DNA of 64,000 nt from Areca catechu (GCA_021397845.1 CM038045.1:145038638-145102637); one strand, 5' to 3'; positions 44,085-55,828 are shown, numbered from the stretch's first letter. Program-made: numbers and translations. Notes: generated by a model not told the origin, from the letters alone.

Positions 44085-45698
44085 TTGGGATCAGTTAGCA
44101 CCCAAGTCATAGGGTTTGATAGGTTAAAGGATGAATATGAAGCCTGCCCAGACTTTGGAGACATTTACCAGACCCTCAGGCTAGGACCATCCAGTATCCA
44201 TAGTGAGTATACCCTTCAGGATGGTTACCTTTTCCAGAATAATCGACTCTGTATACCCAAAACTTTCCTTAGAGAATTCCTAATTTGGAAAACCCATGCT
44301 GGAGATTTAGCTGGTCATTTTGGTAGAAATAAGACGATCTTAGCAATAGAGGACCAGTTCTTTTGGCCAGGATTGAAAAGGCACGTTGCACAGATTGTAG
44401 CCAGATGTCAAACTTGTGCTGTTGCCAAACAGCAAAAGCAAAACACTGGTCTTTACACACCTTTACCAGTGCCTGATTGCCCTTGGCAGGACCTAAGTAT
44501 GGATTTCGTGCTAGGATTACCTAAGACCCAAAAGAAACATGACTCAATCTTTGTAGTGGTCGATAGGTTCTCTAAGATGGCTCACTTCATTCCCTGTTCC
44601 CAGACCTTTGACGCGTCTAAGGTAGCCAAACTCTTCTTAGATCATGTGGTCAAACTCCATGGCCTACCCAAGACCATTATAACTGATAGAGATGTTAGGT
44701 TCACTAGTTATTTCTGGAAGACCTTATGGCACCTATTAGGGACCAAGCTTAAGTTTTCTACAGCCTACCACCCTCAAATAGATGGCCAAACTGAAGTAGT
44801 GAACCGAAGTTTAGGAAACCTCCTTAGATGCCTGGTAGGTGAACATGTTGGAACATGGGATTTGTTATTACCTAGAGCAGAGTTTGCCTACAACAGTTCA
44901 GTAAATAGGACAACAGGTAAGAGCCCTTTTGAGATAGTCCATGGGTACAAGCCTAATCGCCCCATTGATTTGATTCCTTTACCTATTCATGCACGAGTCT
45001 TAGAGTCTGCAGAGTCATTTGCACAGCATATTAGAGACTTGCATAAAGACATTAACCAAAAGATAAACTTAAGCAATGAAACTTATAAAAATTTGGTTAA
45101 TTCCCGAAGAATGATCAAAGAATTTGATGTAGGGGATTCTGTCATGATTAGGCTTAGGCCTGAACGGTTCCCACCTGGGACCGTTAAGAAGCTTCATGCT
45201 CGAGGAGCCGGACCTTTTAAAGTATTAAAGAAGGTTGGATCAAATGCCTATGTGCTAGACTTGCCTTCGGATATGGGCATTAGTTCTACCTTCAATATTA
45301 CAGACCTGGTTGAGTACAGGAAACCGGCAACGATACCCAGTGAAGCTTTTGGACCTATCCCTTCTGTTGAGAGTGATCCTTACCCAGAGTGTCCACCAAT
45401 TAATTGGCCTGAGAGAGGAGAACGGATCGAGCATATCCTGGACGATCAAGCCATTACGACCTGGGGCCGCGGTTATCAACGCTTCCTAGTCCGATGGCAA
45501 GGCCGGCCAGAGTCGGACGATTCGTGGATTTCTCAAGAGGACTTGCAACGCCTCAACCCATACCTTTTTGAGAGATATGTGAGCCAGTCTGATCTTCACT
45601 CGACAGGGTCGAGTTCCTCCCACCCCGGGAGAATTGGTGCGGACACCAAAGGCACCAGAATAAGGCAAAGGCTTCTCAACTCTCTGTGGATCACTTAA
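44085..45698 (+). CDS. Integrase with C-terminal chromodomain (intact ORF)
   Basis: 537 residues; the Met is internal to the former polyprotein. HHCC zinc finger H71, H78, C108, C111. Catalytic core D140 (SMDFV), D201 (ITDRD), E237 (GQTEV), with D-35-E spacing, so the triad is complete. C-terminal region 345-410 (KKLHARGAGPFK, DMGISSTFN). Chromodomain about 447-500 (ERIEHILDDQ, YQRFLVRWQG, DDSWISQEDLQRLNP). Integrase inserts element DNA and the chromodomain is thought to steer it to marked heterochromatin. The last 21 residues (from about 517) and the stop lie in the 3' LTR. It is the only complete enzyme ORF in the window. Confidence 0.93.
   Translation: MGSVSTQVIGFDRLKDEYEACPDFGDIYQTLRLGPSSIHSEYTLQDGYLFQNNRLCIPKTFLREFLIWKTHAGDLAGHFGRNKTILAIEDQFFWPGLKRHVAQIVARCQTCAVAKQQKQNTGLYTPLPVPDCPWQDLSMDFVLGLPKTQKKHDSIFVVVDRFSKMAHFIPCSQTFDASKVAKLFLDHVVKLHGLPKTIITDRDVRFTSYFWKTLWHLLGTKLKFSTAYHPQIDGQTEVVNRSLGNLLRCLVGEHVGTWDLLLPRAEFAYNSSVNRTTGKSPFEIVHGYKPNRPIDLIPLPIHARVLESAESFAQHIRDLHKDINQKINLSNETYKNLVNSRRMIKEFDVGDSVMIRLRPERFPPGTVKKLHARGAGPFKVLKKVGSNAYVLDLPSDMGISSTFNITDLVEYRKPATIPSEAFGPIPSVESDPYPECPPINWPERGERIEHILDDQAITTWGRGYQRFLVRWQGRPESDDSWISQEDLQRLNPYLFERYVSQSDLHSTGSSSSHPGRIGADTKGTRIRQRLLNSLWIT
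45598..45614 (+). other. Inverted repeat beside the polypurine tract
   Basis: ACTCGAC-AGG-GTCGAGT, 20 bp before the 3' LTR and inside the integrase ORF. It is followed by the purine tract GGGAGAA that ends next to the LTR. Confidence 0.8.
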
Positions 45699-46897
45699 AT
45701 GACATTCGAGTCCACTGTAATAAAGCTTAGTCCAGCTGAGTTGTTTTCATTTAAGTCTTATAATTATTTAGCTCATTTGAGCTAGTCCAGTCCAATGTTA
45801 GTCAGCTCATGTCGACCTAATTTTATTTTTGAGTCCTGTTCAACCATATTGAAGACTCAAGACCACATCATATAAGTGAAGACCAAGTCCAACTTGATTG
45901 AAGACATGGATGTTGAGCCCGAGTCCAACCTAACTAGATGACATGAAGATCCCCGGAGGAGAATTAAAACAAGTGCAAACCTGAAGCCTGGAGACCAGCC
46001 AAAAGGAAACTGGGCCAGCCCAGGCCCAGGGAGAAATTAGGGCACCCCTCCTTAGAATTACCTTCCCCTTGGTCGGCCACTTATGGTCACCCCCTTGGCC
46101 GACCAAGACAAGGAGAGGGAGTCCCATTCCATTTAAAATTTTTCTATCTAGGTTGCCATGTATTCCTAGTTAGAGTTTGTAAGGAAAAAGGAGTCCTATG
46201 TAAAGTCTAAAGTACCCTTACTTGGAGCCCAAGGTTAAGGGTCTATTAAGGGACCCTAGCCTCTTGTATGAAACCTAATTTTTGATGAATGAAAACCTTG
46301 AGTTCTTCTATTGTGTTGTGTGATACCCTGCTGTGTGCATAAAGGGGTTTGTGAGAGTTTTTTCTTCCTAGTGCTGCAATCATCTTCCTGCTGCCAACAA
46401 GCATCTCAGATCCCTGGATGCCCACTCCAAAAGAAGCCTTCCCTTGCTGCTTTTCCTTTGTTTTCTTATTCCTTTGTGAGTTTTCTAACCCCTGACAGGT
46501 CATTTACAGGTCCCCGAGTTCCTACGATTCTAACGACTCTAGCCAAGCCTCAATCGGATCACCGAGCAGAAAGCCGGGTATCCGCGGGTCTTTGGCTCGG
46601 TTTTCCAGGCTGCATCCGTCGAGGAACGAGAGACCCTTTTGCTGCGATCTTCACAGACGTTGTCAGGTACACCCCCTCTACCTCCAGTAGTTTTATTGTA
46701 GGAGAACTTGCCCTAACCGAGGCTTCTCAGCCCCGGCGATCCTTCTTTTCTACTTTTCTAGGTCCTAATCTGCATGCTGATCTTCTAAAATTCATATAAT
46801 TCCCTACAACTTATTTTAATCTGAAATTCGGGAATTAATCACTCAACCCCATATATAAAACATACAAAAAAATTGCATGCATATTAGTTCTCCATCA
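45635..46897 (+). mobile_element. 3' LTR of the full chromovirus
   Basis: 1263 bp, near-identical to 38484-39746, ends CCATCA before the CCATA duplication. Its first 64 bases are coding for the end of the integrase ORF. Confidence 0.93.
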
Positions 46898-47452
46898 CCA
46901 TAGGTATGTATCGTTGATATTATCTATCCTAGGGCATTTGCTAAACATGTACACTACACTAACAGGTCGCGATAGTACATAAATGCCATTATTCATATAT
47001 CCATTCATTACAACATAACCATTCCAAATGATTTTGCAAATGTCATTCTTTATTGATAGTTCATAACCATACATGGCCAATTGGCCTACATAAATGATAT
47101 TTAAAATAAAAGATGGACAATAATGACACTTATTCAAAATGATTGTACAAGACTCGAAAACTAGTTTGAGGACTCCCAATGCCTGGACTGGAGCTTGGCT
47201 TCCATTTTCCACGTTCAAGAATCCCTCGCAATCCTCAAATCTTCTACTAACTTGAAGTCTCTACAAAGAATTGCAAATATGAATTGGACTTCCTGTATCC
47301 AATATCCAGTTAGTAGTATCACAGATAGAGAAACTACAAGGTGTTATCATATAAATACCTTGTCCAGCACCTTCTGGCTGCTTCCTCTTCTTGGACCTAC
47401 TCGGGTCAAGGGATGCAATGTAAAGAGGATAGTTCCTCTTCCAATATCCCCG
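46898..47452 (-). pseudogene. Copia element B: protease and pre-integrase domain
   Basis: Minus-strand ORF 46895-47218 (MNVENGSQAPVQALG, ILNIIYVGQLA, YVLSRPVSVVY) is the pre-integrase domain, ending TYLW just before the inserted chromovirus and continuing as HCRLGH at 38483. Upstream, 47219-47350 codes WILDTGSPIHICNS with stops, the aspartic protease motif. The element is cut at 47452 by Sirevirus C, so its gag and 5' LTR are not in this place. Confidence 0.82.
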
Positions 47453-49001
47453 TGTTGCCTAGTAAGCAACCCAAGAGGGGGGATGAATTGGGTCTCTAAA
47501 AATTTAAATGCAAGTATGTGAACCAATCCAATAATTTAACTAAGTAATATGAATGTAAGTACAAAGTGCTCTTTAATGAGTATGCAGCAGAAATATAAAG
47601 CTATAAGTAAAGAGACAAGCAATCATAAATACAAAGAAAATATAGTGGTTCGGTGCTATCCAATGCACCTACATCCACTTCCCAAGACCTACTTGGAAAT
47701 TCACTATAATCTCAACCAATTACAGCCGATTAGTTTTTTGGGCTCACTAATCAAAACCCGACTTGTTTTTACAAGGCTCACAAGTCAAAACCTCACTTGG
47801 TTTTCGGGCTAACCAAGAACCTAAATGGTTTTAAGGCTCATCAATAATTTTCATTGGTTTTGCGGGCTAACCAAGAACCTAATTGATTTTCAAAGGCTCA
47901 CTAATAACCTTCTTGGTTTTTCAATAGGCTAACCAAAAACTTTTACAACAAATATAAGTTTGAAGTAAAGAAATAATGAAAGCTTTCTAATAAAAGTGGA
48001 TATCTCTTTGAAGCTTTGTTGTAGTGCTGCCTCCAACTTGATGAAACCTCTTTTAATGCTTAAGAAGGTTGAACTTGAATGCTCTTGAAGGCTCTTGAAT
48101 GCTTGGAGACTTCTTTTTTGCTTGGAGATGGTTGAACTCAATGAATAGGAGTGAATGCTCTCTTTTCTTTTTCTTGGTTATCCTTTTTTCATTCTCTTGT
48201 GTTTAGATTTGATTTAAATCACATAAATACCTTTCCAAGGCCTCAAACTCAGTTTCTAGCCATTAGACATGAAAACTAGCCATTGCGAGCCAAGAGGAGC
48301 GAGTTCCATGTTTAAAAAACTAGCTGTTACTGTTCTCAGAACTCCAAGTGTTGACACTTCAAGCTGTGAGTCGATACTTAGGATCGATACTTGCACTCCA
48401 TGAGTCGACACCTAGTTCAAATATCTTCAATGAAGCTTTATGGAATTCTCAGATATGTCGACACTTTCTCAGGTGAGTCGACACTTTGAGTCGACACTTA
48501 ACATCCATGTGTCGATACTTCAGGCAAGACTTTAACTTCAGCAAGTTCTGTAACCCAAAAATTTTAGGCGATGAGCTGATCCATGTGTTGACACTTTGAG
48601 TCGACACCAGACATCCATGTCATGTGTTGACACTTCAGCCATGCCACTGAAACTCTATTTGCGTACCAGCTTAAGTTGACACTTCTTCCTTAGTCATGTG
48701 TCGACACTTGAGTCATGTGTCGATACTTTGAGTCGACACATCACTGAGATTTTTACAAAAATAGCTGAGCTTCTACTGAAACAAATTTGTGTTGAATTCA
48801 TGTATCCTTCCAAGCATTCTTCAATTTTCAAAGTCCTCTTTAAGCAGATCTTTCATGTATATTTGAGACTTTTTCAATCAACCAAATTTTGTTAAGTTGA
48901 TGAGCACCTTTTTCTATAAAAATACATTTCAAAGAAATAGTTAGTACTCAACTTATACTTAACCATTTTGTTTATCATCAAAATCAACAACGGAGTTAAC
49001 A
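47453..49001 (-). mobile_element. 3' LTR of Sirevirus C
   Basis: 1549 bp, plus-strand termini TGTTGCCT...GAGTTAACA. It shares the 'ggctcacaagtcaaaacc' segments and the 'gtggttcggtgc' word with the LTR of Sirevirus A but is clearly a different subfamily. Confidence 0.82.
48345..48745. promoter_or_regulatory. Decayed palindrome cluster in the LTR of Sirevirus C
   Basis: About fifteen words of the GTCGACACTT type; many have the central CpG changed (GTTGAC, GTCGAT). They are less complete than in Sirevirus A but at the same LTR position. Confidence 0.75.
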
Positions 49002-49453
49002 ACTCTCCCTTTTTGATGATGACAAAATTCTTAAGTATAAATTTCATAGAAAGCTTTCAAAAGAACTTTTCAAAGTGCATAGAACTAATTGCAATAGGTA
49101 TTGAAATATTGAAAAGATGTATCAGTACGAGAGTATTGCAATGACTAAGAGTATCAGAGCTTGAAAATATAAGGAATAAAATCATGTATCGTGATACTCT
49201 TAAAAAGTATAACAAATTTAAACACTATGAAGAGTGTAAATACTCTCCCTAAAGAGATGACCAATAAAATTGATTTCTGAACATCTTTTAATGTCAAAAA
49301 GATTGAAAATTTAAACATCTAAATATAGAATTGAGCATGAAATTAAAATTAAACAGATTTTCAAATCAAAGGAGGTATTACTCCCCCTCACTTAATAAAT
49401 TTGTACTCAAACAAATTTACAAATTGATACTTATTTTTATTTCTCCCCCTTTT
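49002..49453 (-). other. Multiple polypurine tracts of Sirevirus C
   Basis: Pyrimidine tracts on plus at about 49004-49014 (adjoining the LTR), 49243-49252, 49381-49388 and 49442-49454, mirroring the four in Sirevirus A. Confidence 0.7.
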
Positions 49454-49789
49454 TGTTATCATTAAAAAAAGGAAGAAGGCAATAAACTCAACCATAAATG
49501 TAAGTCATTCATAAAAGAAAACATTGAATTGCTGAAAAGTAATGCATTTCATTCATTTGAAGTCATAACATGAAGTACAACATAAGATTTCATTCAAGGT
49601 CAGAATTTTGTACATAAAGAGAACATCAAAATATATAAAGAGTGCAGAAATACAAAGTATCTAAATGTAAAAACTATCCTGATCATCATCCTCATCCTCT
49701 GAAGATCCAATCTCAATCAGTCCGGTATCAGTAAAAGCATGAGATCAGGGCCACATCGATCAAAGATCTTGAAGACAGGTCCTGGTCGG

Positions 49790-51250
49790 TTATGAAGGAG
49801 TACGATGACCACGTCCTCTGCATTTAACATAAGTCCTCCCTCTAGTTGGAGCAAAAGAGGTAGAAGCTATGTCAGCAGCAGGAACAGAGCTGATCGTGGT
49901 GACAGACTCAACAGCTGTCAGATATGGAGTATGATCAAATAAAAAATCGAAATCAAGATGGTGGAAACCAGGAGTATAGAATCCTAGATCCCGGATAAGA
50001 GAAGATGTATGCAAAGATGAAGTATCAACAACAGGTGTATCAAAAATCAGTGTATCAATGACAGGTGAAAGTATAGGAATGGCAGAATGATCAATAAATC
50101 TAGAATATGGTGTAGGTAGGATAGGAGTATGAAAGAATGAACTCGAAGGATCATGAATGGGACTCCTAGGTAAGTCAGCTGTTGTCTCTGCCACTGGCTC
50201 TGTCATCAAATCTAGAAAGTCAAATCCATCAGAGTCAGTCGCCTCATCATCATCATCCATGACTGGTCCCGGAGCAGGTGGAGCTGGAGCTGAAGCATCG
50301 GGAACACTCTCAGAAGAGGGTTTGCTCTGTGCAAACAATATATCAGAGATGCCATCTCTCAATCCTTGATAGCTCTCTCTGGTCTCTACAATAAAACTAT
50401 CAAGTCACTGTCGAATAATCATAATCTCCGTCTCTATATGAGCGACTCTATCCACAAGACTCTCAGAAGCTCCTGAAATATCTGGTCATGTTGGCTTAGG
50501 CTGAGGAGCAGGCTCTGGCTGTGCTACAGGCTCGGGTTGGATCTCAAGTAGATGTGTCTCTGAAGGTCCTGCCTCACCCAAAAATATACACTCCTCCTCC
50601 GCAGCATCCTCATCTCTGTCAGCGGCTTGACCTGATACTCGTCATCTCCACTGACCTCTAACCAACTGATATCCCATCCGATGAAGTGATTTGATGTCGT
50701 AGACATCAGTGTACAGTAACATCCGGTAGGGCTCATCATCTAATACCACTCCATATACTCTGAAGAGCAGTGTCAAGCCCATCCCGTAGGACATACATAG
50801 TCTCTGACTAATAGATGCCTCAATCATCTGATATACCATAAGTACCGAAAGGCAGATAGGTGCATGCTGTACCAAAGACACCATCACTAGCAGCTCTCTC
50901 TTTGTGATGAAGTCGAAGCGGCCAGTCTTCGGTAGAAGGATCCGGGCAACAATATGATGAAGTAATCTCATCTTAGTAGAGAGCCTGGATGCAACAATAG
51001 TAGCTCCCTCAGGTAAATTATCTGACTCGAAAATGCACTGGAGTCCAATGAATCTGTCCACTAAGCTGTCAACTACATATCCTGTCATGGATATATCCCA
51101 CACTTTACTCAGAACCTCTGCAGTCATCGGGATATCTCTGCCACGAACCTATACAATCCATTCATCATTGCCACGGGCTAAGGATCCGTAGAACTCTCGT
51201 ATCAAGCCCGAGTAGAATCTCTCAGTCAATGAGCAGAAAGGAAAGAACCA
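49790..51250 (-). pseudogene. ORF3 of Sirevirus C
   Basis: Minus-strand frames 50642-51127 (DIPMTAEVLSKVWDI, RLLHHIVARILLPKTG, FITKRELLVMVSL, SYGMGLTLLFRVYGV, SLHRMGYQLVRGQW) and 49790-50362 (acidic MDDDDEATDSDGFDFLDL, then Ser/Pro/Thr-rich, ending in a basic tail RGRGHRTPS). This is the same plant-transposon-protein-like domain and layout as ORF3 of Sirevirus A. At the place where A has an in-frame TAG, C has Ser, so the A stop is a later mutation. Further frame changes lie at 50363-50641 and upstream of 51127. Confidence 0.72.
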
Positions 51251-51721
51251 GCATCCCTAAGCCATTGGCTTATCTGAAAGTGCTGCTAGTCAATGAATCC
51301 GAAGTCCACATGGCATCCTCCGACAACTGTCTTCAAACCCATGCGATTGGATGCAGGAAAAAGTGGCCGAACAAGGGGATCAGGTGCATCGGCTTCATGT
51401 CTGGCTTTTATCCTTCTCTCATCTACTTGGATGGAAGGCCGAGGGCGATGAATAACTTGGTTTCTAGGTTTTATTCCACAGATTCATGGTTTGAATAAGA
51501 GATGAGAGAAAATCTAGGGTTTTTGTGGTTCAAAACCTAAATTAGAGAGGGAAAGTAAAAAATACCGAACTAAATATGTCCAAAATAAGAATTTGAAAGG
51601 GTTTGAGATAAATTTTGGAGGGAAGTGGTTAAAATAGTGTTTGGCCTAGTGTCGATTCAATTTGGGAGAGAAAACGCCAAGAAAATACTTTGTTTTCACT
51701 TTTATTCTCGATCTGCTGCCG

Positions 51722-51770
51722 TTCAAGTGTCGACTCATGACACAGGGCCAAGTGTCGACACTTCGACTTA
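51722..51770. promoter_or_regulatory. Palindromic motifs between pol and ORF3 of Sirevirus C
   Basis: CAAGTGTCGACTCATGACAC followed shortly by AAGTGTCGACACTTCGAC, at the same place relative to ORF3 as 26027-26110 in Sirevirus A. Confidence 0.65.
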
Positions 51771-51859
51771 AAATTGAAAAACTAAAAATGAAGTATTGAT
51801 CAAAATTGATAGAAATTCAGTGAAATTCAGGAAAATTTAGTACAATTGATATCAAAATT

Positions 51860-52558
51860 GATCTTTCATAGGTCAAAGAGTAGAAATTCTCAATCAAAAG
51901 GATTTATGACCCCAAGTTCTCTTCTAATCATACTGAACCGATCTTCTTGGAGAGGCTTAGTCAAAATATCAGCTAATTACAATTCAGTACAAATAAATTC
52001 AAGCACAACATCATTATTTTCAACATGATCTCTAATAAAATGATGCCAATTTCAATATGCTTGCTTCTAGAATGTTGAATAGAATTTTTAGTTAAACATA
52101 TTGCACTGTATTATCACATTTTATGGGTGTGCAAGTTAATTTGATTCCAAAATCTTTAAGTTGTTGCTTAATCCACAAGATTTGAGCACAACAACTTCCT
52201 GCTGTAGTATACTCAACCTCAGCTGTAGATAGTGCAACTGAAATTTATTTCTTGCTAAACTAGAAGATTAAGTTAACTTCAAGAAATTGACAAGTTCCAC
52301 TAGTACTTTTTCTATCAAGTTTATACCAAGTAAAATCAGCATCAGAATATCCAATTAAATTAATATATGGGTCTCTAGAATACCACAAGCCAATATCAAT
52401 TATACCAGATAAGTATCTAATAATATACTTAACAGCCAACAGATGAGAATCCTTAGGATCAAACTGATATCTAGCACACATGCATATACTGAATATTATA
52501 TCTGGTCTACTAGCAATCAAATATAATAAAGAGCCAGTCATACCTCTATATAATTTTT
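51860..52558 (-). pseudogene. Sirevirus C RNase H and RT end
   Basis: Minus frame 52260-52541 reads TGSLLYLIASRPDIIFSICMCARYQFDPKDSHLLAVKYI and YSDADFTWYKLDRKSTSGTC, the conserved copia RT/RNase H junction. 51880-52250 carries the RNase H end (ND.LADI.TKPL-like) with stops. It joins 54137 across the solo LTR. Confidence 0.8.
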
Positions 52559-54131
52559 TGATGCGGGATGACTCTAAGATTGCTAATCATATAGGGAAAA
52601 TAGTAAACTAATTTTTTTTATGATTTTTATGATTTAGGTTTGTAGGCTAAATTTCCAAATAAAAGTAAGAACTAGCATAAGGAGTAGCAATGCATAGAAT
52701 CATCATATCGCAGGCAAACTCATGCAAAATAATAAATTCCAGGACCCGAGAATTGAGAAACTCCCAGATCCCAGATTAAGATAGCTTATCTTTATCAAAT
52801 TAGAAATTAAAAGAAGGGAAGGATGTTACTAATTAGTGATTTGAAGAATCTGTAATCGAAGGGTCACACAGCTCTTGGATTGAAGCCCGAAAGATGAAGC
52901 TCGATTCCCTTGATTAGATAGCTGATTTGGACTATCCCGGAGGCAAGGAAAGCCTCCTCTAGGGAGGTGAAACATCTCAGGGATATTGCAAAACATCAAG
53001 GTTCAATCAAAATAGCAAGTAAGAAAAAGAAAGGAAACTAGGTTTAGAAGGAATCATGTTAGGGTTTAGAAGCTAGGCGGTAAGGAAGCAGATAAAGCTG
53101 TTGATCTGGGGCATCTTCAAGGCTACTCCTCAAGGATGTGGCTGATGCTTGGAAGCTTGGTTTGCTGCTGTGGGCATAGAGGATTGCAAGAGATAGTCGG
53201 CCAACACAAGAAAAAGGAACCAAACAAAACAAAGTAACACAAGCTCGCAAGCTCAAATAAATTTCACCAGGGTTTTTTTGATATCATGAATAAAAATTGC
53301 TTACAAGCGGGGGAGGGATGGGATATTTATAGAGTTCTCATGCCCTCTAACTAGGGTTACATACTTAGTTTACAAGTCCCCTCCTAGCTAGGTTAGAAAA
53401 AACAAATCTTAAAACAATTAGGAGCATAAGTCCCAACCAGGTTAGGATTTGACCTAGTCTTCTCCTTCTCCCTTCATGCTTTGACTATTCCACTCAAGGA
53501 TACCTCTTGGACTTGGTCAACACTTCAAGGATGCCTAGGGGGCATGTTGGGCTTCTAGGGGCAGCAAGGGGCCAGCCCAAAGGGGCTTGGCACATGGGCT
53601 TGGGCCTCCTAAAAGCTGGGGTAGCCTAGTAGCAGGAATATTTTATGGAATCTTGCTTCTTTAGAGCTTGGGCTTGGCGCCTGGGCTTGATTTTCTTAGG
53701 TTGGGATGTAGGTGAACCTCTAGAATTATGGATGCCCTACCTTAGGAATATGATCTGGCATCTGGGGATGAATCTGGGCATATGGAGGACATATGGAAAG
53801 AATCAGGGTTTCTAGAAACATCTTGGATCCTTAGTTGTCACACAAAATCCAATGGGCTGATATAGTGGCCTCTGACTCCTGGATGTGGCCTGGTGAATCT
53901 CCAAAATAGGGTAACCTTCTCTCTTGTACAAAAATTGGGCTCATACTGGACTCATAACTGATGTACAGGACTCAAAATACTGATTAGGTTGAGGGTTGAG
54001 ACAAATCAACTAACCTCAACTTATTACAGGACTCAATCTTAATTGATTACAAAATTTTCAAAACTTTGACACATGACTAGGTGAACCAAATGGGATCCAG
54101 TGATCTGTGTCTAATCCTTGTATCCCCACCA
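52559..54131 (-). mobile_element. Solo chromovirus LTR with TTTTT target duplication
   Basis: 1573 bp, plus-strand termini TGATGCGGG...CCCCACCA, flanked by TTTTT at 52554-52558 and 54132-54136. 53500-53720 closely resembles the LTRs of element 3 ('gatgcctagggggcatgttg'). Because the target is a T run, the duplication is weaker evidence than a mixed one, but the host pol reads straight across. Confidence 0.85.
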
Positions 54132-54620
54132 TTTTTGATCTACAGATTTACCATGCTAATCTTTATCAAGTTTATAAGAGGGGCTCATAAGTGTACCTAT
54201 TGACTTAGTAGTCTCCATCCCAAACTTCTTTATGATTTCTCTTATATACTTAGCTTGGTTGATAAAGATTCTATCTTGGTTTGCTTGATTTGGAGTCTGA
54301 GAAAGAAATTGGGTTCTCCTATCATGCTCATCTCGAACTCTCCCTATATTAGCTTAGCAAACTCTTGATAAATAATTTCTTCAGTAGCACCGAAAATAAT
54401 ATCATCAACATAGATTTGCACTACTAATAAATCATCATTTTTCTTCTTTAGAAATAAAGTTGTATCAACATGGCCTCTAGAAAATTTATTTTTAATCAAA
54501 AATTTGCTGAGTTTTTCATACCATGCTTGGGGTGCTTGCTTTAAACCATAAAGTGTTTTGTGCAATTTGTAGACATAATCAGGATATGCGTGATTTTTAA
54601 AATCAGGTGGTTGTTCTACA
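54132..54620 (-). pseudogene. Sirevirus C reverse transcriptase, catalytic part
   Basis: The minus frame 54344-54565 has KTLYGLKQAPQAWYEKL, RGHVDTTLF and VVQIYVDDIIFGATEE, where YVDD is the catalytic motif. It is directly contiguous with the first unit of the tandem array to its right, so the array grew inside this gene. Confidence 0.85.
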
Positions 54621-55828
54621 AAAACTTCTTCTTCTATATAACCATTTAGAAAAGCACTTTTAATATCTATTTGAAAAAGTTTAAAATTCGTAAAACAAGC
54701 AAAACTAATAGTAGTCTAATTGCCTCAAGTCTAGCAACAGGAGCAAAAATTTCACCAAAATCAATTCCTTCCTCCTGATGTAGCCTTTGGCAACTAGCCT
54801 AGCTTTATTTCTAGTCACAATTCTATTTTCATCTAATTTATTCCTAAACATCCATTTTGTGTCAATAATAAAAATATTTGATGGTCTTTCTATTAATGTT
54901 CAAACATTATTTCTATCAAACTGAATTAGTTAATCTTGCATAGCATTTATTTAGTTAGGATCTTTTTCAGCATCTTCAAAATATTTAGTCTATACTTGAG
55001 AAACAAAAGCAATATAATCACATTCATTTCTAATTGAAGATCGAGTTCTTACCCCTTTGATGGATTACCTAGGATTAATTTCTTAGGATGTCCATGAGCA
55101 TACCTCCACTCCTTAGGTAGTTTTTGATGCTTTGGTGTGGATTGTATGGCTTCACCTTTTTCATCTTTGTCTTGATTTTCTTCACTTTGTTGAGAGGGTT
55201 GATCATCCAATGTCAGTTTTTATAGCTTATCAGCACCTGCATATGCATCAGAAGTATCCTCTTTTTTGGAAGATTTGTTAGTAGACTCTTCAAAAATTAT
55301 ATGTACAGACTCCTCTACAACTATGGTTCTTTTGTTAAAAACTCTATATGCCCTGCTTGATGTAGAGTATCCTACAAAGATACCTTTATCAACTTAGCAT
55401 CAAATTTTCCAAGATTGTCTTTACCATTTATTAAAATAAAATATTGACAACCAAAAACTCAAAAATACTTTAAAGTTAGTTTTCTTTGATTCCAAAGTTC
55501 ATAAGGAGTTTTCTTTAAAATAGGGTGGATTAAAACTCGATTTAAAATATAACATATAGTATTAATTGCTTCAGCCTAAAAATATCTTGGTAAATCATTT
55601 TCACAAAGTATAGTGCGTGCCATTTCTTCTAAAGTATGATTTTTTCTTTCTACCATCCTATTCTGCTAAGGTATCATAGGTGCAGAAAAATTATGTTCAA
55701 TACATTTCTTGTTATAAAAATTTTTGAAATCTTGATTTTCAAATTCAGAACCATGATCACTACATATGCAAATAATTGAAGTACCTTTTTTATTTGAAAC
55801 TTTTCAGTAAAAATTTACAAATACTATA
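54621..55828 (-). repeat. Array unit 1 (edge copy, most diverged)
   Basis: Directly continues the RT at 54132-54620. Differs from units 2-8 at several fixed positions, for example 'tatctatttg' versus 'tatatatttg', 'attcgtaaaac' versus 'attcataaaac', and 'atcaacttagc' lacking the 'g' of 'atcagacttagc'. It carries the same stops as the others. Confidence 0.85.

Larger units (their letters stand above)
38484..46897 (+). mobile_element. Full-length chromovirus (Ty3/gypsy) with 5-bp target duplication
   Basis: 8414 bp. LTRs 38484-39746 and 45635-46897, both 1263 bp; termini TGGTGCGG...CCATCA. CCATA at 38479-38483 and 46898-46902 is the target duplication. It sits between the Trp and His codons of the integrase zinc finger of copia B. 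Order: LTR, primer binding site, leader, gag, protease, RT, RNase H, integrase, chromodomain, LTR. Gag, protease and RT contain stops and shifts, so it is not autonomous today, but the integrase-chromodomain ORF is intact. Confidence 0.95.

Noticed and set aside
52554..54136. Treating 52559-54131 as part of Sirevirus C
   Set aside because: Its termini and content match chromovirus LTRs, and copia pol coding resumes exactly on the other side.
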